Shown here: positions 21,342 to 31,628 of the stretch, in pieces
Numbering within the stretch: the first letter of the stretch is position 1
Layout: each line of letters opens with the position of its first letter
Source of the DNA: Saccharina japonica
Lineage: Eukaryota; Sar; Phaeophyceae; Laminariales; Laminariaceae
DNA length: 64,000 nt
NCBI GenBank assembly: GCA_008828725.1
Contig: MEHQ01000893.1
Span: forward strand, 213,259-277,258
Reading direction: 5' to 3'
Notes under the pieces: model-generated
Seen by the model: only the letters and a program-made list of their open reading frames with translations
Told to the model about the DNA's origin: nothing
Database searches by the model: none
Translations under genes and position numbers: made by a program

Positions 21342-22064
21342 TTTCGCTCCGGCTCCAACCGTGGTTTCAGTTTCGACCTCAGCTTTGGCTTCGCCTTTTG
21401 CTTCGCCTTTGACCCCGATTTCAGCAGCCCCCCCGCCCTTGCCCCCGCTCCCATCTCCGCCCTTGCTCTCACCCCCGCTCCCGCTCCCGCCCCCGCCCCT
21501 GCGCCCGCCCCCGTTTTCGCGGGCACAGCCGTCGACGCGGTTCGCGTTAGCGTGGACCTCCCTCAGCTGCCGCCCTCCTTCTTCCGCCGAGACGTCGAGC
21601 ACGACGCACGTACGGACCTCGAACCCCTCCCCGTACGCCGGGAGTCCGACAACGCCGACCCCCCCCCCGCCGACATCACCGACACCACCACCACCACCAC
21701 CTCCTTCTCCTTTCCCTTCTCCTCCTTCTCCTTTTCCTGCTCCTCCCGCTAGTCGGGAGTTATTCTCCACCGTACCCGTCACCGCCGGCACCGCCCCCGC
21801 TGCCCCCGCCGCCGCCCCTGGAGCCGTCGCCGTTCCCCGAGCCGCACAGAGGCGCCGGCGCCGAGCCTCGAGCTCCCCCGGGAGCTCGTGGACGAGGTGC
21901 GTGGTCGGGTTGTCGGGGATGCCGCAGAACATCCCGAACCCCGTCACGTGGAACGCGACTGCTCGCTGCTGCTGCTTCCGACGTGGTCGCATCGGCAGCG
22001 GCGGCGGCCGCTGTCGGGACCGGCCTTTGGCGGCGCCGTCGACGGCGCCCTCAGAAACCGCCAT
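17212..22064 (-). CDS. Pyroglutamyl-peptidase I / UBA-like / PTH2-like fusion, 2 exons
   Basis: Exon 1 is 22064-18594 (1157 codons), exon 2 is 17367-17212 (51 codons plus TGA); 1208 residues. Residues ~36-65, 140-170, 270-365 and 473-505 form a pyroglutamyl-peptidase I (MEROPS C15) domain with intact triad Glu287, Cys356 (DAGRFVCNYVYYTSL) and His478 (FLHVPP); it would remove N-terminal pyroglutamate in the cytosol. Long Gly/Ala/Ser inserts interrupt it. Four SPQRKS-like repeats lie near 595-630, a UBA-like segment at ~825-863 (LVDAGF...VNMQFLMD), and a PTH2-like fold at ~1087-1208. The exon junction aligns with PTH2 without a gap (DAVLA|IGAASGLAI). In PTH2 the usual Lys, His, Asp and Thr are Ala1106, Arg1113, Glu1171 and Ala1175, so hydrolase activity is doubtful. 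ATG 22064 sits in GCCGCCATGG. Residues ~690-770 may hide an unrecognised intron (pyrimidine-rich); two separate genes remain possible. Domain identity is firm, the single-transcript model less so. Confidence 0.7.
17633..17769 (-). repeat. ATT/GTT microsatellite inside the intron
   Basis: AAT triplets with interspersed AAC and AAG on the plus strand. The poly-Leu and poly-Tyr ORFs here are artefacts. Confidence 0.95.
18125..18206. mobile_element. Stowaway-like MITE in the intron
   Basis: Shares ACCCATTCAGAACT, TCCCACACTAATTCCAAGTA and GTTCTTAAGGGGT with the 82-bp element at 46203-46284. TA flanks have decayed to TG and CA. Confidence 0.65.
18428..18549. other. Assembly gap (122 N)
   Basis: Lies in the intron between a TA dinucleotide run and a C-run. 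Frames of unresolved residues across it are not coding. Confidence 1.
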
Positions 22065-22086
22065 GGCGGCGCTCTCTTATATAGTA
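22065..22086 (-). promoter_or_regulatory. TATA-like box next to the start codon
   Basis: On the minus strand TACTATATAAGAG lies 14-20 bp before the ATG. If it drives initiation ~30 bp downstream, transcripts would begin just inside this ATG and the Met at codon 25 (21992) would be used instead; the peptidase domain would be unaffected. Confidence 0.35.
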
Positions 22087-22139
22087 GCTTCCCACGGGAA
22101 ATCCACGCACGGGAGACTGAACGGGAAAAGTTTTTTTTT

Positions 22140-22545
22140 TTCGTTTGTATCTCGGGGTAAGGTCGGCGCGGGCGGGCGGGCGGGTGAACGAGGGGCCGAG
22201 GCTTGGGGCCGGGGCTTGGGGCCCGCGAGAGGGGTTGGAGCCGGGTCGGTGGCGGTAGGGGGTTGGCGGGTGGAGGGGGCAGGGAGGGAGGGAGGGAGCG
22301 AGGGAGGGAGCGAGGGAGAGGGGCGAGGGAGAGGGGCTCGCTCTTCTAGTGCTGTATACAGCACGGGTAGAAAAAAATCACTGTAGCGGAGGGAAGGTCA
22401 GACGGTTTCTGCCGATGGGGCTTCGATCGAGCAGCGATATGCTGGGTATCCTGTAAGACCCCTAGATCTAGGCGTCCAAAACAAACAAAAAACGAAAGGA
22501 AGAGGGAGCGGGGGGGGGGAGGAGGAGGGGGAGGCGGGGGGGGGG
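22140..22545. other. G-rich upstream region of the fusion gene
   Basis: GGGCGGGCGGGCGGG at 22168 and a (GGGA)n block at 22276-22340 lie 100-280 bp upstream of the start. These could be promoter elements or quadruplex formers. The shadow ORF here is not called. Confidence 0.5.
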
Positions 22546-23596
22546 GGCGGGCGGGGGGGGGGGGCGGGCGGGGGGGGGGGGCGGGCGGGGGGGGGGGGCG
22601 GGCGGGGGGGGGGGGCGGGCGGGGGGGGGGGGCGGGCGGGGGGGGGGGGCGGGCGGGGGGGGGGGGCGGGCGGGGGGGGGGGGCGGGCGGGGGGGGGGGG
22701 CGGGCGGGGGGGGGGGGCGGGCGGGGGGGGGGGGCGGGCGGGGGGGGGGGGCGGGCGGGGGGGGGGGGCGGGCGGGGGGGGGGGGCGGGCGGGGGGGGGG
22801 GGCGGGCGGGGGGGGGGGGCGGGCGGGGGGGGGGGGCGGGCGGGGGGGGGGGGCGGGCGGGGGGGGGGGGCGGGCGGGGGGGGGGGGCGGGCGGGGGGGG
22901 GGGGCGGGCGGGGGGGGGGGGCGGGCGGGGGGGGGGGGCGGGCGGGGGGGGGGGGCGGGCGGGGGGGGGGGGCGGGCGGGGGGGGGGGGCGGGCGGGGGG
23001 GGGGGGCGGGCGGGGGGGGGGGGCGGGCGGGGGGGGGGGGCGGGCGGGGGGGGGGGGCGGGCGGGGGGGGGGGGCGGGCGGGGGGGGGGGGCGGGCGGGG
23101 GGGGGGGGCGGGCGGGGGGGGGGGGCGGGCGGGGGGGGGGGGCGGGCGGGGGGGGGGGGCGGGCGGGGGGGGGGGGCGGGCGGGGGGGGGGGGCGGGCGG
23201 GGGGGGGGGGCGGGCGGGGGGGGGGGGCGGGCGGGGGGGGGGGGCGGGCGGGGGGGGGGGGCGGGCGGGGGGGGGGGGCGGGCGGGGGGGGGGGGCGGGC
23301 GGGGGGGGGGGGCGGGCGGGGGGGGGGGGCGGGCGGGGGGGGGGGGCGGGCGGGGGGGGGGGGCGGGCGGGGGGGGGGGGCGGGCGGGGGGGGGGGGCGG
23401 GCGGGGGGGGGGGGCGGGCGGGGGGGGGGGGCGGGCGGGGGGGGGGGGCGGGCGGGGGGGGGGGGCGGGCGGGGGGGGGGGGCGGGCGGGGGGGGGGGGC
23501 GGGCGGGGGGGGGGGGCGGGCGGGGGGGGGGGGCGGGCGGGGGGGGGGGGCGGGCGGGGGGGGGGGGCGGGCGGGGGGGGGGGGCGGGCGGGGGGG
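22546..23596 (+). repeat. 17-bp G-rich tandem array, ~62 copies
   Basis: Unit CGGGCGGGGGGGGGGGG repeats about 62 times with no variant that I can find. Every unit could take part in G-quadruplexes. It lies ~0.5 kb upstream of the fusion gene. The perfect period may be real or partly an assembly product. Confidence 0.95.
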
Positions 23597-24002
23597 TGGT
23601 GTGGCTGTCAGTGGCCGGCAGGGAAGTTGACAGTGGCCGCGTGGAAATAACAGTTATGCGATAGCGCTAGCCTTGGCAACGCTAGAAGTTGAGGTGTCTG
23701 CAGAAGTAAGACGCGAACAAAGAAGTGATTTGAAGAAAAAAAATCACCCCAAACGCGATAAAAAACACTTGTCAACAACAACAACAACAACACGGGTAAC
23801 GTTTTCCATACCGTATATGACATGTTTTGAGACTTCCAAAACCTTGGGAAAGGGACCCCTTACAGATGTTGCGCTACATATTATATGTTTGCGGCCAGAG
23901 GAACATCTTCCGAGAGTAGGCCGAGCGAAAATCTGAACCATAGCAGCCCGACATCTCCGACAAAAAGAGGGGGGGGGGGAAGGGGGTGAACCGGGCTACC
24001 CA
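23597..24002. other. Spacer, nothing recognised
   Basis: No coding or repeat feature beyond a short CAA run near 23779. Confidence 0.45.
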
Positions 24003-24136
24003 TTCGTTGTTTGCCTTTTCACTTGACCATTGACCACCCATTCCTTTCGAAACGGAGCATCGTTCCAACCCCTAATAGAGACACCTCCAACATTCGGTCT
24101 CTTATTACGTTGTTTCCATATATTAAGATGTATATA
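24003..24136 (+). repeat. Dispersed repeat shared with 6735-6865
   Basis: CTTGACCATTGACCACCC, TTTCGAAACGGAGCATCGTT and AATAGAGACACCTCCAACAT match the satellite insertion at 6726. A GGGA run follows at 24150. Confidence 0.65.
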
Positions 24137-24194
24137 TATTTGGGGGGGGGAGGGAGGGAGGGAGGGAGAGGTTGTCTGATGTCGGGGGTTCCGT

Positions 24195-24452
24195 GAGTAC
24201 AACAGTAGTGGTCCCTCTATAACGTCGGTCGAGTAGAGCTGGTCGCCCGCTATGGCGCCTGTGAAATCGCTTGGCACAGGATGGGAACAACGCGTAGTGG
24301 CAGTACGCGGAGTATTGCCGGTTGTCGATACAGCAGCAGTGTGTGTTGTCTTCACATTAAACTCGTTCTTTCTACCCAACTTCATCAGCACACCCAGTGT
24401 CTGTCCTGGTTCCTAATCCTAGAGAAATACAAATCATGTGGTCACAGACTGC
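24195..24452 (+). mobile_element. Partial CAGCAGTAGTGGTCC element joined to a dispersed repeat
   Basis: 24195-24335 matches the left part of the 2139-2355 element (CAACAGTAGTGGTCCCTCTA). It is directly followed at 24340-24452 by the repeat described at 8676-8795, suggesting insertion or a composite. Confidence 0.5.
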
Positions 24453-24904
24453 GAGACAGAGAAAACCCAAAACGAAATAAACGCAAATGAATGGGTAAGG
24501 CAAGTGAAATGTCAACGTACCGGGTACGAGAACATAACCACACGAGCCAAACCAAAAAATAAGAACAAAAAGACAGCAGTGCCGGTGTGTATTTCCGTCT
24601 TGCACATACCAGCACTGCTGTAGAAGGGAGAAGGGACCACTGCTGCAGCGGTAGTCCGGGCAAGGTCCCCCCCATCCTCGTCCGTACACACGAACAACAT
24701 TCGTTCAAAGACCTACCTATTGATATGTTCGCCAAGTTAAGGTAGAAAAAGACAAGCCAAAATAAATGAGGGCAAGGTCGGGGGGGAGAGCACCGCGCAG
24801 AGAGGACTCAGGTGGAGTATGTACACCTGCGAAATATATACCGGTACGTACGTATTTATTCCCGGGTATGGAATGTGTTGTTTTTTATCAACAACCGGCG
24901 AAAA

Positions 24905-25000
24905 CACACACCATAAATGTATCACAACCAAGCTTGCAAATATATACCAGGTAGGAGTTTCGACAAAAACCAAGATCTCACAGCTGTGGCTTTTTATCTT
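24905..25000 (+). repeat. MSFDEILDLTA module with an 11-bp insertion
   Basis: CAAGCTTGCAAATAT, GAGTTTCGAC and GATCTCACAGCTGTGG follow the module, but ATACCAGGTAG is inserted exactly between AAATAT and GAGTTT where other copies have none. The reading frame is broken. A T-rich tail follows. Confidence 0.55.
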
Positions 25001-25863
25001 TTTCTCTCTCTCTCTCTATATATATCGCTAAACAAACCCAACACAAACTTCTTGCGTGGTGGACTACAATCAGAGTAGCATGAAAGCTACTACTGTTTGC
25101 CAGTGTGCTCAAACAAACGAATGTGTACTGTCCAGTAGTTTTCTTTAAGCCATACTATTTCAAGACATTCAATAATTTTGACACAAGAGGGACACGTATG
25201 CGTACGTACGCAGTTATGTTCGTGTATTTGTTTTTCGATTTTTTTTCGAACACACATCTCTCTTTCGTACGAGCACTTTTCGGGAAAAAAAAACGATAAA
25301 GTGCGTCGACACGGGAAAGCCCGCCGATTCCGAGCACTACTGCTGTACGAGCCCGCATACCAAGCGCTCAAAGTGTTTTTTCTGTCGGTACATGCGTATG
25401 TGTACGAACGTGAAATTATCACCGGGGGTGATAATAGAACACACCCCCTGGGGACGCGTGCCACGATTTAGAGGTAGCACGTTTTTCGCCGAAACACTTT
25501 CTGAATGATAGGGCCCCTTAATCCCAAATCGTCGGAATTTCATTATCGTGCTGCAGTAAACTTTCATTTTACACTTAAAAGCCATGATAATGTTCACCGT
25601 GTATGTACGTACGTAGCACTTTCATTTTCGTCCAAAATCAGTGTGCAGGCTACTGCAGGTATAGAGCTCCTCAAGCGATCATACCACCCTCAGAAGGCAG
25701 AAAACATGGTGCACCTATACCCTAGCATGGGTCTGGGGTGATAAAAGGTAGCACACCCCCCTGGGATAATTTTCAGAGCCGTTTTTCTCCAAAACCCAGT
25801 AGCCTTTGACGGCGACTACTTACAACCTACGAACTGTAGAACTTAAGCGCAGTTCACACTCTT
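25001..25863. other. Spacer, nothing firmly recognised
   Basis: GAACACACCCCCTGGGGACG at 25438 and TAGCACACCCCCCTGGGAT at 25748 resemble the end of the 1849-2065 element family, possibly two eroded ends. No gene seen. Confidence 0.4.
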
Positions 25864-26106
25864 AGGGTCGTTCTTATCGGAGCCATAAATTTCCAAAATT
25901 TCCATGTTTTTTTTCGCGCAATTTTTTAGATTTCCATTTTTTCCATTTTGTTTTTCCATTTATTGGAACGTGAAGCCTTCCAAACATTTTGCCCTCTGAA
26001 GAATTTCCAATATTTCCATAATTTCCAAGATTTCCAAGATTTCCTTTGTTTTTTGAAAAAAAAGTATTGGAAATTATGGAAAAAAGCTGCTCGATAAGAA
26101 TGGCTC
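25864..26106. mobile_element. MITE with GGGTCGTTCTTATCG ends
   Basis: Left GGGTCGTTCTTATCGGAGC and right GCTGCTCGATAAGAATGGCTC are complementary. The interior is built of TTTCCAA/TTTCCAT motifs. Same family as 42953-43205. Confidence 0.7.
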
Positions 26107-26516
26107 TTTGTACAAGGTATGAGTGGTTTAGTTAAACGATTGTATATTGGGGTGAAACGGGGTGCCCAATGGGCTACATACATCTCCATTTTGATTGGTC
26201 AACCCCTCTATATACCCCGATCCCACCCGGACCAGATCTCATTCGACACCCTGCTTCCGCATAGTAGGTGCAGAAATATAGGGTTGGGGTTAGGGTCAGC
26301 GGGATAGCGCGCGGGCTGTAGTTAAGAGCTACAGTCCATGGACTGCTGTAAATAGTTGATTTTGTACTCCTTACCGCATCACTGAATTATTATCCAGAAT
26401 AATAAAGTGTGGAAATCAGGGAATCTTTTACTGTGCGTACCAGGTGCGATGTCTATAGTATGGTCGACCATTTCTTCAAAAAACAAAAAACAACGCCTGT
26501 TTTTTTTTAGAGAGAA

Positions 26517-26810
26517 AGCTCATAATGGGGGTCGGGGCGGGGTCGGTATTGCTCCCAAAACCAGGGGGGGGGGGGGGGGGGCGGGGGGGGGGGGGGGGGG
26601 GGGGGGGGGGGCGCACAACGCACACAACGAAAAATTGCGGCTTTCGGGGAAGATCTGATCCTGATCTCGTCCAGATCTACTGTACGATCTCGTGGAGATC
26701 TGCGCCCACAATAGTAAAGACGCGTTGCTTGGCGTGTTGTAGAGAAAAATCAGCTCTGAAATTCGTACGAGGGGGGGGGGGGGGTTGTTACCTTAAGTGT
26801 TACACGTGGT
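26517..26810. mobile_element. Relic of the CCGTATAACACGG family with G-runs
   Basis: AAAATTGCGGCTTTCGGGGA and CTCGTGGAGATCTGCGCCCA match interior motifs of 1849-2065 and 14826-15006. Two long G-runs (26566-26612, 26771-26783) sit where the other copies have short CCCCC/GGGGG. Confidence 0.45.
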
Positions 26811-26864
26811 GATGCGGCGGTGTCTGGTACACAGATAGACACAGCCTCAGATGTTGTTCTCCTC

Positions 26865-27003
26865 GTGTACAGGATGTACATCCTGCATGAGGACATACGA
26901 AACCCGTATATAAGGACGAGGCGCGACGATGGAAGTATCACACTCAGCTTGCAAAGATGAGTTTGCGATGAAATCCTCGATCCCACACCTGCATTTTTTT
27001 TCT
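26865..27003 (+). repeat. MSFDEILDLTA module with its full upstream palindrome
   Basis: CAGGATGTACATCCTG (26870-26885) is a perfect palindrome extended by CCTC..GAGG outside. It is followed by GGACATACGAAACCCGTAT, AAGTATCACACTCAGCTTGC, then AAAGATGAGTTTGCGATGAA, a one-base insertion that breaks the frame after KYHTQLAKMS. A T-run ends the module. Confidence 0.6.
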
Positions 27004-27392
27004 TTTAATATAAAAATACATCACGAGTATATGTGCTTGGAGCCGCGCAGGTCTGCAGGGACAGGTAAGGAGCGCTCTAGACAATAGACAATATGTGCTG
27101 TGCTGCTATACTCCCACCAGGTGCATGATACCCTCGAGTACGGGAAAGATAAACGAAGTACTTTCGTACCTACGTACAGCAGTAGTGTATACCACTAATA
27201 GAACAATTAAAAAAAACATACTTGCGTACATACATATCATACCAGTATGGAACAATTACGAAGCTATGAAATTCTTGCACACAGCAGCGGTGGGGCCTGC
27301 GTAAAGCAGCACGAAAAAGGCGACCAAAAACCGGCTGTCACAACGTCACAACCGAAACGGCGAACAGGACGAGCGGTTCCCCCTGATACCTA

Positions 27393-27576
27393 ATACAGTA
27401 CAGGACACCTAATAAGAAACAGGAAACATGGTCCAGGCTGGATTTCTTATCTGAGAGAGGGTGCTTTCAACACTATATTCAAGATAACGACTCCCGAATT
27501 GCTTATTTTACTCTCAATCTCGGCCTGGCTTTCTTATTAGCCTGTTTCTTATTGCTGTAGGTGTCCTGTACTGTAT
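27393..27576. mobile_element. MITE with ATACAGTACAGGACACCTA ends
   Basis: Both ends read ATACAGTACAGGACACCTA inward. The right arm has a CAGCA insertion relative to the left, after which AATAAGAAACAGG pairs again. 184 bp, non-coding. Relative at 30607-30805. Confidence 0.75.
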
Positions 27577-28310
27577 TCAGGCCAGACACCGCCCCTACGA
27601 TTCCCGATCCATTCTCGCCTCCACATCAGTACAAGAACCCTTTTTTTTCCCCTCAATAGGGCTGTCAACCTACCCCCACCCCGAACCGCCCGAACCGCCT
27701 TACATCCATCCAGCCTGGAACGAACAGGACGGGCTTTCGATACACGGCGGTCAAAATCTCGGTGCATTATTAGAGCCACCTACCTGTACTGCAATTCTGA
27801 TTTATTATCTAGGATAAAGTGCAGAAACCGGGGAATTGGTTGTGGCCCGCGTGTGGTTCCAGTGTTAAGATATTGTATACTTCGAAAAACGCCGAAAACA
27901 CAACTTTAGACAGTAACACTAACCCTAACCCCAACCCCGCCCCGACCCTTACGTGCTTCGTATCGAAAAAATCAGGCGTTTTTTTTTTAATATTGGTCGA
28001 CTACACCAAAAGGCAGATCATAAAATCTTCCCCGATTTCCATGCTTCATCCTAGATGAAAACTCAGTGATGCGTGATGCGGTAAACGCTACTGGTGCATT
28101 ACACCGCCTTAGGGTCACAGGCCCCACTACTCTGCACGCGTTCATTAGCCGAGCTTGGTCCCAAGCGTGTTGTAGTGTGTATACGGTTGTACCTGAAAAA
28201 TGGGTACGGGTTAGAAAAACATGTGTTCAATGTATCATACAACAGCTCCTCTTCGGTCGTAAACATCATAGTCCATGTTTAATACTAAAGTATGATTATA
28301 TTATAGAGAC

Positions 28311-28402
28311 ATACCACTCTTGTCTCGGGATATAAGCGCCTTTTATACATTGATATTCAATTAAAAAACGGTGATTGCATTTATAGGGACAGTGTGGTAT
28401 TA
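28311..28402. mobile_element. Inverted-repeat element, TCCCGAAATATAAG family, with ends
   Basis: Outer ends TACCACTCTTGTCTCGG and GGGACAGTGTGGTA are visible, each carrying terminal TA. This is the clearest definition of the family borders. Confidence 0.6.
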
Positions 28403-29638
28403 TTTTTATACCAAGTATATATGATATGATATGAACCTGCGATGTTCACATGCATGTTCTCTGTCTCGTATATAGTTTCGTCATTACCTGGTATAAAAGT
28501 GCATGTATATTATTCTGTACTGCTGTATATCTGTACGCATGCCTCTTAACTATACAAGGTACCAGTACGTTGGGATAATAGTCAGTCGTAACCTGGGTAG
28601 GCTAGATGCCATTGGTGAAGAAAACGAACACAACCACAAAAAGATAACCACAGCAGCACCATCACCGCAACAACAACCGCAACAACAGCACCACCAACAA
28701 CAACAACGACAACAACAACAACAACACCTCTACCGCTTCGCATATCATACTATTATACGACAAGAGGTATCATAGGTATCGATAACCGGTTACGAGGCAG
28801 AGCAGGGCCTCTACTGCTCCAGTCCGAGAGCTTCGACCTTTAAGCACGGAAAGGAAGCCCTACCGCTATCTCCTTATCTCAAGACTACAACCACCAAAAG
28901 CGCTGAAAGCCTGACGATTGTTATACTCGCATTTTTTTTCAATCGTTTGCTAACGAATACCACATCAACGTGTGCTTGCGCCGCATGCTGCAGAGATGCG
29001 CAACCTTGCATTTACACGTATAGACTATACACCCGGCTTGCAATTAGGCTTACCGCGGGGGGAGGCAGCACAGCAGCAGTAGTACGAAGCAGTCTTGCAA
29101 AATTTGCTCGTTCGTCAACCCGAGGTAAAAAATTCAGGACAAATCCCATCTAAACCCTAGCAAAACCCATGTATCTATTGTCACGGGATCCAGGCGGGGC
29201 TCCACGTGCTGCAGATAACAATGGGAATCTTGAGCCTTGAATCTTACCGAGAGGGAGGGTCTTCGCAACGGACAAAAAAAATCTACGAACATATACGTCC
29301 TGGTACCAGGCAACGAAGAAGAGTAGGCGCGACATGTTGGACACTATCACTGTCACTAGAGACGTGAAAAAGTAGCGGATGATCAAACGAACGTATTATG
29401 CACCCAGGTATGCATCAACTTACGTATACATGTACGTATACCAGGTAGAGCGCAGGGCCATCGAGCATCGGGTGCGGGGCCGAACAGACTTGGAGGGGGN
29501 NNGGGGGTGGGGGCATCTTCTTTCACAGTTTAATATTCCAAAACGTTTTTCGTGGGCCACACTTGGGCCACACTACATTTATTTCGCGTTTTCTTTTCTG
29601 CACGTACATATTATGTATTGCTATTTTTTACGAAAATT
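28403..29638. other. Spacer with CAA triplets and small gap
   Basis: CAA-rich block at 28660-28730; three unresolved bases at 29500-29502 in a G-run. Two TACCWGGTA words (28485, 29436). No gene seen. Confidence 0.45.
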
Positions 29639-29700
29639 AAAAAACAACAGCTGTGATATCGAGGATTCCGTCGAAACTCATCTTCGCAAGCTTTTTTATA
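29639..29700 (-). repeat. MSFDEILDLTA module, short minus copy
   Basis: On the minus strand GCTTGCGAAGATGAGTTTCG then ACGGAATCCTCGATATCACA and GCTGTTGTTTTTTAA. It translates LRRMSFDGILDITAVVF then stop. Upstream palindrome lacking. Confidence 0.5.
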
Positions 29701-30606
29701 CATGTACGTATTCAAAGTACATATAGTTTCAATGGTATCCCTAGTTTATATCGTTCATGCAAGATTTTGCCGTTGTTGATGTGTTTGTTGTTCTCAAATT
29801 AGCCCGTTGTCATACATTAAAATCAACTGCTGTACGAGTAGGACCGGCTCCAATATAGCTCTTGTTGTGGAAGGACACCTCAGGAAGAACCCCCCCCCCC
29901 GAAAAGTACACATATATCATATAACGACAGCAGCAGCAGTCACAGAAACGCCTGCCAACAATATAGATCTCGTATTTGCGGTGGGAGTGGCAGCTGTCCA
30001 TCTTTGCCCGCGGCGGCTGGCTGTCTTGGCCATTGCCCTTTGTGTCTCACCAGGAGGACTAGGGAAGCACAGGCCATGTAGCGGCGGGACGGTCGGGGAC
30101 CCCTCGAGAGCTGCATCTGCACCCTCGACGTGTTCGCTAGGTTATCGTGTGGTTCAAGGTGTGCAGCCGACGAGAGTCGATCGATTATATAATGGGCACA
30201 CGGCACGCTGGTTCTACTGCGATGCCCTATGCCATTGTCTCTGGCGGCACAGACTGCAGTAACAAAATGCGTTTTGACGAGCACAGTTACCAGCTCTCGT
30301 GACCCGGCGCTCGAGCGCTCTGGCCACCCTTTTTTCTGAACACCAACATGCTGTGCTGGCCACTTTCTTTTATACCCCCCCCCCTTAAACACCAGCCGCG
30401 GCAAGATATGTGCCCGCGAAGGCACGCTACTTATCCTGTGCCTGCACAAATTGGTGCTCTTTCAACGAGGTATATAGGGTTTTGTAACGAAACTGTATGG
30501 GATATATTTTCCTCCGATCGTGAGATTGTTTTCGCTTCGGCTAACGGCGGCCACCATCCCGACCCTAACCACATGATATCATAAAATAAGGCACCACCTC
30601 TACCCT
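29701..30606. other. Spacer, GC-rich patch without a defined gene
   Basis: 29950-30300 is GC-rich and open on both strands (plus frame with a hydrophobic stretch, minus frame of 169 codons), but neither has a domain or convincing splice sites. Confidence 0.35.
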
Positions 30607-30805
30607 ATACAGTACACGACACCTACGTACGCATAATATAAAATAGGCTAAAAAGAAAGCCAGGCTGATACTCGAAGGAAAATAGGAAATTCAGGAGTCG
30701 TTATCTTGGAACTATTAGTAGTGTATATAGCACCCTCTGTCGAATAAGAAATCTAGGCTGGGCCAGCTTTCCTGTTTCTGATTACGTAGGTGTCGTGTAC
30801 TGTAT
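30607..30805. mobile_element. MITE with ATACAGTACACGACACCTA ends
   Basis: Perfect 23-bp terminal repeats beginning ATACAGTACACGACACCTAC. Same family as 27393-27576, but both ends carry ACGACA where both ends of that copy carry AGGACA. Confidence 0.75.
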
Positions 30806-31628
30806 GGCATTGCTCTGAGAAGTTTTTATGTGCACCTATCAGCCATGGTACAGTAGCTAGTATACCTTGTTGAAGCTACGTGTACAATCCAAATCGGCCA
30901 AGACGTGGACCTGAGTACTGCTGCTGTGATGCTGTGACACCTAGTATGGATGTAACGTACATATAATGGGCCTGTATTCGTAGGGCAGAGGAGGAGCAGG
31001 AGCGTGATGCTTATTTGTTTCAACCTCATCGTTATTCATGCACAGCAGCAGTAGTGGACGACGGGATAACGAAACAATCTGCTATTTGAAAGAGCAGCCA
31101 GAGTAGACGACGACACAGCCTCTAATCGCTTGCTTCAAGCCATATTTTGATGGCACTTACAGAAGAATTATATATAAATTCTGGCTGTGCCAGCTGAGAC
31201 CGGTACACCGGTACGCGTTCATGCTTTACTATGAATCTATTAAACACCTGCAGACTTTGTTTCAATACAATCTTGAAGCATGCGATTCGGACCCGTCTCG
31301 TTGCCTGCTCCGTTGTTTTTTTTGTTTCGTGTTACCCATCGTGTTGCAGTAGCAGTAGAGTACTGACTGAACTCTATACGTCGTACAACGAGCTGGTGAA
31401 GAAAAGTGCAGATTCAACCTCCTCCCCTGTGAAATAATGTGACCCTTGTGTGACCTGTAAATACATTGAGCACGTTCAAGAAAAATGCAGATTCAACCTT
31501 CTCCCCTGTAAATAAATGTGTTTTTGGTTTTGTACAAGGTACAGGGTTTCAGGGTAGTGCACTAATATTGAAGTATGTATGCTACAACATGTAAGAGTAC
31601 AGGTTATACAATATGTACATGAATGTGA
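30806..31628. other. Spacer, nothing recognised
   Basis: A local duplication (GTGAARAAAAGTGCAGATTCAA at ~31395 and ~31475) and no gene. Confidence 0.45.

Noticed and set aside
19304-22386. Long ORFs of 200-400 codons in other frames over the main gene
   Set aside because: GC-rich DNA suppresses stops; they are Pro/Arg/Ala-rich shadows of the fusion gene frame, which alone has family motifs.
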